From positions 1,054,001-1,118,000 of the forward strand of contig JACJNZ010000039.1 in the NCBI GenBank assembly GCA_014695325.1: a DNA stretch of 64,000 nt, written 5' to 3'. Shown here one piece after another: positions 37,540 through 47,321 of the stretch. The notes below the pieces were generated by a model. It saw only the letters and a program-made list of their open reading frames with translations. It did not search any database and had not been told where the DNA came from. This DNA is from Cyanobacteria bacterium FACHB-502. Its GTDB lineage: Bacteria; Cyanobacteriota; Cyanobacteriia; Elainellales; Elainellaceae. How positions within the stretch are numbered: the first letter of the stretch is position 1; each line of letters starts with the position of its first letter. A program made the translations under genes and the position numbers.

Positions 37540-38898
37540 ATGTCAAATCTCCCTTCACTTGCTTCTGAGCTTGCTGAACCTGATGCCCAAGCGGAAATTG
37601 ATGCGCTGCTGCACCAGTTTGCTCACTTTGGCGTGGAGTTAGGCTTAGAGCGAATTGAATTCCTGCTGGAAAATCTGGGCAATCCGCAGCGGCAAGTCCC
37701 GATCGTTCATGTGGCAGGCAGCAACGGCAAAGGGTCAGTCTGTGCCTTTCTTTCCTCGGTGCTTCAGACCACAGGCTACCGCGTTGGAAGATACACCTCC
37801 CCGCATCTGGTGGACTGGTGCGAACGAATTTCGATAAATGGGGAAGCCATTGAGCCGATCGAATTGCTCAAAATTTTGCGTCAGGTGGTCGGTGCAATCC
37901 GTCCTGATCAACCCTGCCCTACTCAGTTTGAGGTGATTACTGCCGCCGCATGGCTTTATTTTGCTCAGCAGCAGGTTGATCTGGCAGTGGTCGAGGTCGG
38001 GTTGGGCGGACGGCTGGATGCTACCAATGTGGTCGATCGTCCCCTGGTTAGCGTGATCACATCCCTCAGCCTGGAACACTGGCAGCGGCTCGGACCCACT
38101 CTGGCGCATATTGCTTTTGAAAAAGCAGGCATTTTAAAGCCCCACTGCCCGGCAGTGATCGCACCCCAGCCCACAGAAGCGGCGCTCGTCCTCCAGCAAC
38201 GATTAGAGCAGCTAGCCTGTCCTGCCGTTTGGGTAGAGCCTGCGATCGAGCAAACTAGAGATTCTCAGCAAACGCGCTGGGCAGAATGGTGCGACACTTC
38301 AGTAGAAAACTCACCCTTTTCATTCGAGTCAATCTGCTATCCGCTCCCGCTTTTAGGACAGCATCAGCTTATTAATTCTGCGCTGGCAGTCGCAACGCTG
38401 CAAATTCTCCGCCAGCAAGGCTGGCAGATCGACAACGAGCAAATTGCGGCAGGCATGGGAAAAACCTCCTGGCAGGGACGACTCCAGTGGATTTCCTGGC
38501 AGGGTCAGCCGCTTTTGATTGATGGAGCACACAATCCGGCAGGGGCAGCAATGCTGCGGCAATATGTCGATACCAGTCCTCAAGTGACAAAACCGATCGC
38601 CTGGGTAATGGGTATGATCGCCGGAAAAGATCACGGGGATGTGTTCAAGGCTCTGTTGCGTCCGGGCGATCGACTTTACCTCGTTCCCGTGCCCAACTCA
38701 ACCCCGGTGAGCCTTGCTCAGCTTGCCCAACTTGCCTGGGAAGTCTGCCCCGAACTGAAAGACTGCCAGACTCACACAGATGTGGTTATAGGATTAGAAG
38801 CCGCTCGGACTGACGCTGCTGAATCTACGATCGGGCTGTGCGGTTCACTGTACTTAATTGGGCATTTCTTCAGTCTGGTGCGCCAGACTTCCACTTAA
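37540..38898 (+). CDS. folC: Bifunctional folylpolyglutamate synthase / dihydrofolate synthase
   Basis: A 452-residue Mur-ligase-type enzyme that adds glutamate to dihydropteroate and folates. It shows the P-loop HVAGSNGKGSVCAFLSSVLQ (about residues 59-78), the RYTSPHLVDWCERI segment near 93-106, VEVGLGGRLDATN near 152-164, and the C-terminal ligase domain with LLIDGAHNPAGAAML near 327-341. Length is normal. The ATG at 37540 gives a short leader before the fold. It is a single gene without obvious operon partners. Confidence 0.94.
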   Translation: MSNLPSLASELAEPDAQAEIDALLHQFAHFGVELGLERIEFLLENLGNPQRQVPIVHVAGSNGKGSVCAFLSSVLQTTGYRVGRYTSPHLVDWCERISINGEAIEPIELLKILRQVVGAIRPDQPCPTQFEVITAAAWLYFAQQQVDLAVVEVGLGGRLDATNVVDRPLVSVITSLSLEHWQRLGPTLAHIAFEKAGILKPHCPAVIAPQPTEAALVLQQRLEQLACPAVWVEPAIEQTRDSQQTRWAEWCDTSVENSPFSFESICYPLPLLGQHQLINSALAVATLQILRQQGWQIDNEQIAAGMGKTSWQGRLQWISWQGQPLLIDGAHNPAGAAMLRQYVDTSPQVTKPIAWVMGMIAGKDHGDVFKALLRPGDRLYLVPVPNSTPVSLAQLAQLAWEVCPELKDCQTHTDVVIGLEAARTDAAESTIGLCGSLYLIGHFFSLVRQTST

Positions 38899-38940
38899 CC
38901 AGACCGCTTAATCAGGTGTTGCTGAATTCGAGTATGATTT

Positions 38941-39016
38941 GCCCCCTAGCCCCCAACGTTGGGGGGAACTAATCCTCAAAGTCCCCCAGGATTGGGGGAT
39001 TTAGGGGGCGATGCAG
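38941..39016. repeat. Best-preserved copy of the dispersed C/G-rich palindromic repeat
   Basis: CCCCCTAGCCCCCAACGTTGGGGGG-type left palindrome, spacer AACTAATCC, then TCAAAGTCCCCCAGGATTGGGGGATTTAGGGGGC (read in pieces at 38975-39009). Both halves are palindromic, and the ends CCCCCTA/TTAGGGGG are inverted relative to each other, like a small MITE or REP-type element. No coding capacity. Confidence 0.7.
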
Positions 39017-39160
39017 AAGCTCAATTGGGTTCTTCATATTTCTATTCAGCAACGCTGGAATTCGTTCTGCTCAAAAATCCTGCTTCGCATCCTATGGGAA
39101 TCCCTCTCAAGATCAACGCGAGACGCTTCCTGGTCATCGTAGCGTTATCAATAATCAAAC

Positions 39161-39184
39161 CTTGAATCAGAACTTGAATCAGAA
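39161..39184. repeat. Perfect 12-bp tandem duplication
   Basis: CTTGAATCAGAA occurs at 39161-39172 and 39173-39184, with a partial third unit (CCTGA). It lies in the 370-bp gap between folC and the next gene, which otherwise holds only the dispersed repeat. Confidence 0.85.
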
Positions 39185-39267
39185 CCTGAGACTGTCTGAA
39201 CTCGATCAGGCTAATTGGCTCACTTAACACCCCCGCTCACTCTGCATACCCCTCACCACAAAAGCTC

Positions 39268-39600
39268 ATGATAGAAACCACAGATGACCTCGAATTAGAT
39301 CTCAACGCTCTCATCCGGGAGTATGGATTAATTTCCACGCTGGAAGCCTTGCGAGAACTCGTAGACAACCGCGCTGACAGCACAGAGACGATCGCCGCTG
39401 AATCGGATTCTACTGAATCGAGCGATGAATCACTCAATGAACAGGCTGAGGCATTTCGCGACGTATCCCGCGCCCTCACGACGCTGCTCAAGACCCTGCC
39501 GCCCGAACTCGACTTCGAGATGGCACTCGAGCAAATTACGCACACCTCAACCGATTTAGACTCCGGCACTGGCATGCTAACCTACGGGCAACTGTCCTAG
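39268..39600 (+). CDS. Small acidic hypothetical protein (110 aa)
   Basis: A strongly acidic soluble protein (DLELDLNALIREYG, then EALRELVDNR, and a Ser/Glu/Asp-rich linker at about 48-60). Helical propensity is high and there is no signal or membrane segment. The family is not recognised. The start ATG at 39268 has no strong ribosome site, but codon use looks like that of the neighbours. Confidence 0.6.
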   Translation: MIETTDDLELDLNALIREYGLISTLEALRELVDNRADSTETIAAESDSTESSDESLNEQAEAFRDVSRALTTLLKTLPPELDFEMALEQITHTSTDLDSGTGMLTYGQLS

Positions 39601-39669
39601 GAAGCTTATCTCAGGAAGCGAAGTCAGTTGAGCAAGTCGAGTAAAACAAAGGATTGGATAAAACGGCAA

Positions 39670-40311
39670 TCAGGCTTCGGCGCGATCGAGAACCGTTCCT
39701 TTAACACAGGCACTCGTTAGCGTCGTTCCCTGAAGATTTGCGCCTTCTAGATCTGCACAAAGCAGGTTTGCCCCGCTCAGATTCGCTCCGGCTAAATTTG
39801 CGTCCCGCAGATCTGCCTCTTCCAGGTTTGCTCCGGTTAGCATCGCACCTTGAAGGTCTGCCTGTGCCAGGTTTGCCCCTGCCAAATTTGCGCTATTGAA
39901 GTTTGCCCCACGCAGGTCTGCCCCACGCAAATCAACACCCTGCAAGCTAACGCCCATCAAATTTGCGCCACTCAGAAATGCGCCTGCCAGCGTGGTTTGT
40001 GCCAGTCGGGACTGCATTAGATTCGCCCCACGCAAATTTGCGCCTCGCAGGTCTGCCTCCGACAGGTCTGCCTGCATCAGGTTTGCCCCAACGAGATTCG
40101 CTCTTAAATCCGCCCCAACCAGACAGCAGCCCATCAAGCTCGCACCGTCCAAATTGGCTCCGTTGAGCGTCGTTGCCCTCAGATCGGCTCCATTGAGCGT
40201 GGCTCCTGCCAAATTCACTCGGCTCAAGTTTACTTTTGACAGGTCTTCGTCTTCGAGATCTGCACCTGTGAGCCGCTTCACTTTTCCTGCGCGAATTGCT
40301 TCAATATCCAT
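39670..40311 (-). CDS. Pentapeptide-repeat protein
   Basis: A 213-residue protein built of about 35 tandem pentapeptides of the A(D/N)LXX type (LSGANLLCADLEGANLQG), which fold as a right-handed quadrilateral beta-helix. A short N-terminal helix (MDIEAIRAGKVKRLTGADL) precedes the helix stack. The ATG at 40311 is preferred because AGGA/GGAA purines precede it; an in-frame ATG at 40344 would add 11 residues. It lies 73 bp downstream of the DICT/HD-GYP-like gene on the same strand, so they may share a transcript. Pentapeptide proteins are often protein-interaction scaffolds; no specific target is visible. Confidence 0.88.
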   Translation of the reverse strand: MDIEAIRAGKVKRLTGADLEDEDLSKVNLSRVNLAGATLNGADLRATTLNGANLDGASLMGCCLVGADLRANLVGANLMQADLSEADLRGANLRGANLMQSRLAQTTLAGAFLSGANLMGVSLQGVDLRGADLRGANFNSANLAGANLAQADLQGAMLTGANLEEADLRDANLAGANLSGANLLCADLEGANLQGTTLTSACVKGTVLDRAEA

Positions 40312-40384
40312 CGTTTCCTGTCCTTGGTGATAACTGAACTGCATCTAACAACGAATGCTTCCAGCAAAGGGATAGTAGGAATTT

Positions 40385-41836
40385 TTAGGAGCCTGTTTTG
40401 GAGATCGTCTCTTCTGATTCACTCCCCTCTGGCTCAGAACCATAAGACAGCAATTCTTCCGAGGAGTGAGAATCCAGCAGCCACAGTCCAGCAGCAATTT
40501 TGGGCAGCGCAACGGGTAAACTTATGCCCTGCTGCATCGCGCTTACCAACAGACCCAGAGCCTCAACCAGCTTCGGGTCCCACTGCTCATTTGCACCCTG
40601 CTGACAGGATTGGTATGCCTGCAAAGCAGCTTCGGCATCGGGAGTACCGCTCGATCGCGCCTGCGCCGATTTTTGCTGAAAGTCAGCAATCAGCCCCAGA
40701 ATTCGCGACTCCACTGGAATCTCATCGCCTGCTAGCCCCGAAGGACGACCAGAGCCATTCCAGCACTCGGTTTGATGGGTGAGGATGGTCGAAATTGCCT
40801 TGAGCCGCTGCATTTTCCGCAGCACTTTGACACCCGGAATAATCGGACTGGTCAGGGGTGTGGCGGCATGAGTCGCTTGACCAGAACCTTGTGCACTGAG
40901 TACCGTTTCGATCGGCTGAAGAAACGCAATCCGATGCAGCAAACCCGCCAACCGCAAACGATGAAGCTGCCAGGCAGGAAGGTCCAAAAGCTGACCCATT
41001 GCTTCTGCCAGCGTTGCCACTTCGGCAGCGGCATTAGGATTACTCAGGTCAGTCTGGTCAATCAACTGAGCGATTCGCAGCAGTGCCTGAAGTTCGTTGG
41101 AGGTGAGATTGCTTACCAAAGCATGGGGTTGGGGGTCAGTCGTGACGGTTTGCTGGCTCTCTTCCAGATACTCGATCACCCGCATCACAATATCGCCCAG
41201 ATGATCGGCAGTCGGCGTATGACACAGTGCATCATGGTGCTGCGATCGATCGATCAACTCCGCCAGATGGGTTTGAAGCTGCTGCTGAAGGGCGGGGTTA
41301 TAGCGTCCTACGTGGTCGATCGCCAGGGCTGCGGTTTCCTGTACCAGGCTAGGTTCAAACGTCCAGAGTCCGTAAAACTTGCGCTCCAAGTCTGCCTGCG
41401 GTCTACCTGCCGTTCCGTAATCTTCGTCAGAAAGCTCCTGACACAGCACCATTGCAGTGTAATTGGGCGACACGATAATTAAGTGCCACTCCTGCGCTAC
41501 AGCATCGGTCGGATCAAGCGTAACCAGATCTACGTTCGCCTTATGACTGGTGGGATGGTCGGTAAAGCCTGCATCTGCCCCGGCTAAAATCACGACCTGA
41601 CGCGATCGATCGGCAATGTCACCATAGCGATCGGCTTCTTGGAGATACCACTTGCCGCGTTGAAATGCCGTGATCATCAGGGGCTGGTAGTCTGCCGATA
41701 GAATGGCATCCTCCAGCGCATGACAAAGGGCGACCAGCGTGTTTTTGTAATACACCCCAAAATTAAGCGGTCGCTTTTCAGGGAAACTCGATCGGTGCGC
41801 GTCACCCAGCTTTTGCAGAATGGAACCTTGCAGCAT
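40385..41836 (-). CDS. DICT sensory domain plus degenerate HD-GYP domain protein
   Basis: A 483-residue soluble protein. Residues about 20-190 match the DICT sensory domain pattern of cyanobacterial signalling proteins (LNFGVYYKNTLVALCHALED, QVVILAGADA, EWHLIIVSPNYTAMVLCQEL). Residues about 255-420 resemble an HD-GYP c-di-GMP phosphodiesterase domain, but key residues are lost: LLHRIAF stands where LLHDIGK is expected (near 297-303), HQTECWNGSGRP where HHE+WDGSGYP is expected (near 351-362), and LIADFQ where VADxFD is expected. It is therefore probably catalytically dead, acting as a binding or sensing module. Immediately upstream of the pentapeptide gene. Confidence 0.7.
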   Translation of the reverse strand: MLQGSILQKLGDAHRSSFPEKRPLNFGVYYKNTLVALCHALEDAILSADYQPLMITAFQRGKWYLQEADRYGDIADRSRQVVILAGADAGFTDHPTSHKANVDLVTLDPTDAVAQEWHLIIVSPNYTAMVLCQELSDEDYGTAGRPQADLERKFYGLWTFEPSLVQETAALAIDHVGRYNPALQQQLQTHLAELIDRSQHHDALCHTPTADHLGDIVMRVIEYLEESQQTVTTDPQPHALVSNLTSNELQALLRIAQLIDQTDLSNPNAAAEVATLAEAMGQLLDLPAWQLHRLRLAGLLHRIAFLQPIETVLSAQGSGQATHAATPLTSPIIPGVKVLRKMQRLKAISTILTHQTECWNGSGRPSGLAGDEIPVESRILGLIADFQQKSAQARSSGTPDAEAALQAYQSCQQGANEQWDPKLVEALGLLVSAMQQGISLPVALPKIAAGLWLLDSHSSEELLSYGSEPEGSESEETISKTGS

Positions 41837-42021
41837 TGCGGCAACTTAAGCAAAACTTCTCATCTCTATCATCGCAAATGATTTTGCTTCTTCAAGGAGA
41901 TCAGTCAGAGATAAATCCAGATTGCTTTCCTCATCTCGTCCAGGTTCCTTTCAGTCTGCAAACAAGCGATATGATAAGGATATTAAGTAATGTAACACGC
42001 CATTAGGAATTTGCAGAATTT

Positions 42022-43536
42022 ATGACAAGGAAACACGGTCGGCGCGTGGTCGTGATTGGGGCAGGAATTGGGGGGCTGACCGCAGGCGCCTTGCTAGCTC
42101 ATCGCGGCTATTCCGTTCTGGTGCTGGATCAGGCGATCGTCCCCGGGGGCTGTGCCTCTACGTTTAAGCGGCGCGGCTTTACCTTTGATGTGGGCGCAAC
42201 CCAGGTCGCAGGGCTGGAACCGGGCGGCGTTCACCACCGAATTTTTCAGGAGTTAGGAATTGAACCCCCGGCGGCAACCGAGTGCGACCCTGCCTGTGCC
42301 GTGTACCTTCCTGGTGAAACGCAACCAATCAACGTCTGGCGTGACCCGCAGCAATGGCAGGCAGAACGACAAAAGCAGTTTCCCGGCAGCGAACCCTTTT
42401 GGCAACTGATGGCGGATTTGTTTCGCTATAGCTGGGCGTTTCAGTCTCGCGATCCAGTGCTGCCGCCGCGCGATCTGTGGGATATTGGGCAGCTCGTTCA
42501 AGCCGTTCGCCCCGATACCCTGCTGACCTTGCCTCATACCTTCTCTACAGTCGGTCAGGTGTTGCGCTGGTATGGGCTGGGGCATGATTACCGCCTGAAG
42601 ACCTTTCTCGATATGCAGCTTAAGCTTTATTCCCAGGTGAGCGCAGACGAAACAGCGTTGCTTTATGCCGCAACCGCGCTGGCAGTGTCTCAAGAGCCGC
42701 ATGGACTGTTTCACCTTCAGGGCAGTATGCAGGCATTGAGCGATCGACTCGTCGAATCCCTAGAGCGGGATGGCGGTCGGCTCCTGATGCGGCATACTGT
42801 TGAGCGGATTTTGACCGAAGGCAAGCAGGTGAAAGCGGTGCAAATTCGCAGCCAGAAAACGGGAGAAGTCTGGACAGAATCCGCCGACCAGGTAGTGGCA
42901 AATGTCACAGTACAGAATCTGGTGAAGCTTTTGGGCAATGCGGTTCCCCAAGGCTATCGAAATCGCATTACAAAACTGCCGCCTGCCTCTAGCGCTTTTG
43001 TTATCTATTTGGGCGTAAAGCAGGACGCGCTGCCTGCCAACTGTCCGCCCCACCTTCAGTTTCTTTACGACTACGCGGGACCGATCGCCGAAAACAACTC
43101 GTTCTTTGTGTCCGTCAGCAAGCCGGGAGACGGCCGAGCTCCAGAAGGTCATGCCACAATCATTGCCTCTTCGTTTACCGACCCTAAACGCTGGTGGGAC
43201 TGCTCGATCGAAGACTATCAGCAGCTCAAACAGCAGTACACCGACCAGGCGCTTTCCCGCCTTTCCCAATATTTCCAGCTCACGCCGGAGACAATCGTGC
43301 ATCAGGAAGCCGCTACGCCCCGCACCTTTGCCCACTACACCGGACGCAGCAAAGGCATTGTCGGCGGCATTGGTCAACGCATTCCCACCTTTGGTCCGTT
43401 TGGGTTTGCGACGCGCACTCCAATTCGATCACTCTGGCTCGTGGGAGACTCGACCCATCCTGGTGAGGGCACAGCAGGGGTAAGTTATTCAGCGTTGACC
43501 GTGATGCGGCAGGTTGAGCAGGAAGTGAAAAGGTAA
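42022..43536 (+). CDS. crtD: Carotenoid C-3',4'-desaturase-like FAD oxidoreductase (CrtD)
   Basis: A 504-residue enzyme of the CrtI/CrtH/CrtD phytoene-desaturase-like superfamily. The FAD Rossmann motif VVVIGAGIGGLTAGALLAHRG is at about residues 9-29. It is followed by VPGGCASTFKRRGFTFDVGATQ, which with LEPGGVHHRI is characteristic of the cyanobacterial CrtD group that desaturates carotenoids at C-3',4' on the way to myxol glycosides. The C-terminal FAD-binding WLVGDSTHPGEGTAGVSYSAL is near 473-493. CrtH (carotene isomerase) is the closest alternative, but its motif normally reads GGSAGYFER. Single gene without carotenoid neighbours. Confidence 0.85.
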   Translation: MTRKHGRRVVVIGAGIGGLTAGALLAHRGYSVLVLDQAIVPGGCASTFKRRGFTFDVGATQVAGLEPGGVHHRIFQELGIEPPAATECDPACAVYLPGETQPINVWRDPQQWQAERQKQFPGSEPFWQLMADLFRYSWAFQSRDPVLPPRDLWDIGQLVQAVRPDTLLTLPHTFSTVGQVLRWYGLGHDYRLKTFLDMQLKLYSQVSADETALLYAATALAVSQEPHGLFHLQGSMQALSDRLVESLERDGGRLLMRHTVERILTEGKQVKAVQIRSQKTGEVWTESADQVVANVTVQNLVKLLGNAVPQGYRNRITKLPPASSAFVIYLGVKQDALPANCPPHLQFLYDYAGPIAENNSFFVSVSKPGDGRAPEGHATIIASSFTDPKRWWDCSIEDYQQLKQQYTDQALSRLSQYFQLTPETIVHQEAATPRTFAHYTGRSKGIVGGIGQRIPTFGPFGFATRTPIRSLWLVGDSTHPGEGTAGVSYSALTVMRQVEQEVKR

Positions 43537-43601
43537 GTGAGCGCGTGAGGGCGTGCCACACTAAAGACAGCAATCCGGCAAGATCTCAGGAGGCTTGGGT
43601 G

Positions 43602-43826
43602 ATGACAATCTCCACCGAGAACAAGGTCTGGACGGATGAGGAATTCATGGCATTGTCCCAGGATGGGCATCGCTATGAATTGGTTAACGGGCAGCTAGCG
43701 GATATGGGCAATTTTGGAATGGAGCATGGAGGCATTAGCTCATTTCTGGGTGGTCTCTTAGCGATTCATGTTCGGCAGCACAAGCATCGTTCCTGGCTTT
43801 TCAATGCCTGTTTCCGAACTATTTGA
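43602..43826 (+). pseudogene. Truncated Uma2 (DUF820) family endonuclease-like gene
   Basis: The frame from an ATG at 43602, preceded by AGGAGG at 43590-43595, encodes 74 residues beginning with the usual Uma2 start (KVWTDEEFMALSQDGHRYEL). VNGQLADMGNFGMEHGGIS and an HVRQHKHRSWLFNA segment follow. Intact relatives are about 190-200 residues with a PD-(D/E)XK-type core in the missing part. The frame ends at 43826, and the next 500 bp contain no continuation I could join. Probably a decayed copy; a very short functional form is unlikely. Confidence 0.7.
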
Positions 43827-43872
43827 GGAGTGGGATTTTTAAGGAGAGATTTGACGCAGTCGTAAGCCTCCC

Positions 43873-43911
43873 GCAGTGTCCCCTGAATTCCCCAATACTG
43901 GGGAACTTTGA
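43873..43911. repeat. Half copy of the dispersed C/G-rich repeat
   Basis: TGTCCCCTGAATTCCCCAAT followed by ACTGGGGAACTTTGA matches the right half (reverse orientation) of the element at 38941. It lies in the gene-poor 43827-44390 stretch, where I see no other gene. Confidence 0.6.
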
Positions 43912-44390
43912 AATTCCTTTAAGCCTGATTGCGTAACTCTCGGACCATCTCTTGCGCTGAATTCTTGCTCCACGCTTGCTCAAAGGGACAAGAAATCTGC
44001 TCGCCCTCTAAACCCAAAAGTTATCCCTTTCAACTCAAAACTTGTCTTTCCAATCCTAGAAGTTGCACTGCAAAACAGAAACGATCGCTTTTTGAACTCA
44101 GAATTTGCCTGCAGACAAGTTCTATAACGAGCTACGGTGCATGGAAGACAAGAAATATCGCATGGTGATCAGCCGCTAGCGGAAAGATGCCAAATGCGAA
44201 GCTCAAAAGGAATGGGTCTTCCATCACGACAAGATCGCGGAATTTTTTCATTGTCCAGACTTTCTTCCGTCTTTTGACAGAGCCAAAATTCGTTTGAATT
44301 CAACTTAATTCCCCTACAGGGAGAGTGTATTCGTTGTTACCAGCGGGCTACTCTTATGGCGTAAACGAATTTTTGACAAGCATTTTCAAA

Positions 44391-44822
44391 ATGAGTAGCA
44401 AAGCCATGAATAAAGAACGTGATAACACCAAGCACACTGCTTCCGATTCTGCCGATCGCGCTGCTGATAACGCCTACGACCCCCATATTACTCCTGCTGA
44501 AACGGGTGCCCGCATGGAGCGAGAAGGCGATCGGTTTAAGACTCATCCCACTGAAGAACAGGAAGCCACTGCCCCCACCAATGAGCAGACTGACGCACAG
44601 AGCATCCACACCACAGACGGCTACACCGTTGATAAAGAAGGATTGCTGAACAACTACGCGATCGAGCCAGAGATGTACTACGAAGTCCCAGGCGATGCAC
44701 GTCAGGCTGAAGAAGCAAGAGAGGCTGAACAGGCTGAAGAACGAGCAGAAGTGAATGAAGACAGTGCTGGAGATTTGACGATTGAGGGCGACAAACGCGG
44801 CAGAGGACCTGGAATGGTGTAA
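44391..44822 (+). CDS. Hydrophilic low-complexity protein (143 aa), LEA-like
   Basis: A very polar, acidic protein without hydrophobic core (NKERDNTKHTASDSADRAAD, then EAREAEQAEERAEVNED). It contains a Tyr-rich short segment (NNYAIEPEMYYEVPG) that may be the conserved part. Such compositions are typical of intrinsically disordered, desiccation- or stress-associated proteins in cyanobacteria, but no family is certain. The ATG at 44391 is chosen as the first good start; upstream in-frame codons from 44325 have no ribosome site. Followed by a tandem repeat and terminator. Confidence 0.65.
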   Translation: MSSKAMNKERDNTKHTASDSADRAADNAYDPHITPAETGARMEREGDRFKTHPTEEQEATAPTNEQTDAQSIHTTDGYTVDKEGLLNNYAIEPEMYYEVPGDARQAEEAREAEQAEERAEVNEDSAGDLTIEGDKRGRGPGMV

Positions 44823-44842
44823 TTGGCAGCGTCGTTCTAACT

Positions 44843-44876
44843 AAACGATGTCATGAACCAAACGATGTCATGAACA
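44843..44876. repeat. 17-bp tandem duplication before a terminator
   Basis: AAACGATGTCATGAACC (44843-44859) is followed by AAACGATGTCATGAACA (44860-44876), 20 bp after the stop codon at 44822. Confidence 0.9.
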
Positions 44877-44906
44877 GGGGGACTGTGCTCCCCCTCATTA
44901 CTTTTT
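44876..44906 (+). terminator. Intrinsic terminator of the 44391-44822 gene
   Basis: AGGGGGA pairs with TCCCCCT (7 bp) around CTGTGC, followed by CATTACTTTTT. It abuts the tandem duplication. Confidence 0.7.
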
Positions 44907-45196
44907 GCAGCAGGACGCAAGACTCTGAGCATGGCTCGCTCGGTTTTTCCAGTCGTTGCCTTCGTCTGGACTGCGGCGTGTAAAACTCCACCATGCCGCT
45001 TCTCATCGAATCTAATCGGCGTACTTCAACCTGACAAACCAGCCCATAATCGATCTCCCTGGTTGCAGGATATCTCCAGGGTAGAGTGCCAAATTCTAAA
45101 ATTTGTTTCTGATATGACAAAAATTGCTATTTTGTGAATGTCGGTCTTTAGAAGGAGAGGTAGGTAAATACAGCCATCCTTCCCAATTCCCACAAC

Positions 45197-45225
45197 GAAA
45201 AAAAGGACACAACCCCTGTGTCCTT
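45197..45225 (-). terminator. Intrinsic terminator of ndhB
   Basis: Read on the minus strand, AAGGACACAG and TTGTGTCCTT pair around GGG, followed by seven or eight Ts. It starts 38 bp after the ndhB stop codon. Confidence 0.8.
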
Positions 45226-45262
45226 CGTCTTCAATATTCAAACTGACATCTGGTGTGACTGC

Positions 45263-46843
45263 CTAGAGCTTCTCAATTTGCGGAACAATCACTTCAGCAA
45301 CATCCTGGATTCCAACCGGGGTAGGCTGCTCTTGAGCTAAACCTGCGGGTTGAAGCAGCGGCGTGCGGGTAACCGAGCTGTCTGCCAGACCAAAGAGCGG
45401 ATTGGAGAGGATGCCGCCGATCGCCGTAAACACCAGACAGACGATCAAGCCAACCTGAAGCGGACGCATTCCCGGCAGATTCCAGCGAATTTCGGGGTAG
45501 TTTTTCACCGCGTCGGACATTTCCTCCGGCTCTTTCACCACCATCATTTTCACCACACGGATGTAGTAATAAATCGAGATAACGCTGGTTAGCAGACCGA
45601 TGAGCACCAGTCCATAAGCTCCAGCCTGCCAGCCTGCCCAAAACAGGTAGACCTTCCCGAAAAAGCCTGCTAACGGCGGAATACCGCCCAGAGACAAGAG
45701 ACACAGGCTGAGGCAAAGCGTGAGCAGCGGGTCTTTCTGATACAGACCGCTGTATTCGCTGATTTCGTCGGTTCCCGTTCTGAGGGTGAAGAGAATCACG
45801 CAGGCAAAGCCGCCCAGGTTCATGAACAGGTAGACCATCAGGTAGAAGATCATGCTGGAATAGCCTGCATCCGTACCAACAATCAGACCGATCATGACAA
45901 AGCCTGCCTGGGCGATCGACGAATAGGCCAGCATCCGCTTCATGCTCGACTGCGCCAGCGCAACCACATTGCCCAGTACCATACTGAGAATCGCCAGGGC
46001 TGCCATCACAAAGTGCCACTGCTCCGACACAGCAGGGAAGGCAGTTACTAGCAGGCGAATCGCTAGGGCAAATCCAGCCGCCTTGGAACCAACCGACAGG
46101 AACGCTACGACAGGAGTCGGAGAACCTTCGTAAACGTCAGGCGTCCACTGGTGGAAGGGCACAGCCGCGATTTTGAACGCAATTCCGGCGATCACAAACA
46201 CCAGTGCGATCACAATACCGAGCGACTGTTCGCCGCCAACCACGTTTGCTGTGATAGCCGTGAGGCGAGTTTGACCACCCGACAGTCCATAGAGCAGCGA
46301 AACGCCGTACAGGAAGATGGCAGAACTGGTCGCGCCGATTAGCAAATACTTGAGGGCAGCTTCGTTAGATCGCGGGTCACGCTTCATGTAGCCCGTCAGC
46401 AGATAGGAAGAGATACTGAGGGTTTCTAGCGCAACGTAGATCATGATCAGCTCATCAGAGCCAGACAACAGCATCCCACCTACGGTTGCGGTCAGCAGAA
46501 TCACCAAAAACTCGCCCAGGGGCGTGCCCGACTGCTCGATATAGCGCACCGTAATCAGGATTGTCACCGCAGCCGAAAGGGCGATAATTCCGCGAAACAC
46601 AATACTGAGGGCATCGGAGTTAAATGATCCAAGAAAGGCGATCGGGCTAGCGATATCCCACTGGTAAAAAAGAGCCACGATCGCACTCAAGAGTCCGCCG
46701 ATCGCGAAGTAGGGAGTCCAGCGGGTCGCGGATCGTCCGCCAATGATGTCGCCGAGCAGGACGACCATCAGCGTAATAATCACGATTCCTTCTGGAAGAA
46801 TGGTGCCAGCATTAAGCTGGGAGGCAAGATTGGCAAAGTCCAT
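45263..46843 (-). CDS. ndhB: NAD(P)H-quinone oxidoreductase subunit 2
   Basis: A 526-residue thylakoid membrane subunit of NDH-1, homologous to the antiporter-like NuoN. About 14 membrane segments are visible. Conserved segments include [21 protein letters not shown] (about residues 136-156), [22 protein letters not shown] with the functional Lys, [20 protein letters not shown] near 227-246, and a [12 protein letters not shown] loop near 400. Length is normal for cyanobacteria. Shared by respiratory, cyclic and CO2-uptake NDH-1 forms. It is divergent from topA across a 478-bp gap. Confidence 0.97.
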   Translation of the reverse strand: MDFANLASQLNAGTILPEGIVIITLMVVLLGDIIGGRSATRWTPYFAIGGLLSAIVALFYQWDIASPIAFLGSFNSDALSIVFRGIIALSAAVTILITVRYIEQSGTPLGEFLVILLTATVGGMLLSGSDELIMIYVALETLSISSYLLTGYMKRDPRSNEAALKYLLIGATSSAIFLYGVSLLYGLSGGQTRLTAITANVVGGEQSLGIVIALVFVIAGIAFKIAAVPFHQWTPDVYEGSPTPVVAFLSVGSKAAGFALAIRLLVTAFPAVSEQWHFVMAALAILSMVLGNVVALAQSSMKRMLAYSSIAQAGFVMIGLIVGTDAGYSSMIFYLMVYLFMNLGGFACVILFTLRTGTDEISEYSGLYQKDPLLTLCLSLCLLSLGGIPPLAGFFGKVYLFWAGWQAGAYGLVLIGLLTSVISIYYYIRVVKMMVVKEPEEMSDAVKNYPEIRWNLPGMRPLQVGLIVCLVFTAIGGILSNPLFGLADSSVTRTPLLQPAGLAQEQPTPVGIQDVAEVIVPQIEKL

Positions 46844-47321
46844 AGGATTCTGGCTGTCTGCGGAGAATCAACAAGAAGGATCAGTGAGAGCAGAGAACGC
46901 CAGTCGATACGGGGCAGTTCCCTCTAATCGTGAATCGAACCGAGGGTGATCGAACCGGACTGATGCCTCCGAGAATCTTAAACAATCCTTCATAGTGGAT
47001 CATATCGTGTAGAGGTTGAACGTTCCCGATGTCATGATGAGGAAATCGGCAGGTTTAACCCCTGATTCTGCTGATATTAATGATAAGGAGAGGCGAATCT
47101 GCTCAAGATGTTGTTAGGATGATGCACTAATGCCCGATTACCTCGTAGGAAAAACCGCCTCGTATTGCCCGTTCCAGCGCAGTTTCTCCCCAGTCGGACT
47201 TCGGCAAACCGTCCTTCGCACCGTTGGCAGTCTTCCCAGAAGAACGTTATTTTAGGATTCCAGATAGGTTCGCCGCCCCCTGTTCACCCGCATCACACTC
47301 CCTGGAAGAGCAATTGTTGCC
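46844..47321. other. Divergent promoter region between ndhB and topA
   Basis: 478 bp without a convincing gene. It must hold the promoters for ndhB (minus) and topA (plus). I saw no unambiguous -10/-35 pair or operator. Confidence 0.4.

Noticed and set aside
45294-46019. Alternative minus-strand frame inside ndhB (241 codons)
   Set aside because: Frame-shifted shadow of ndhB with non-membrane, Ser/Arg-rich composition.
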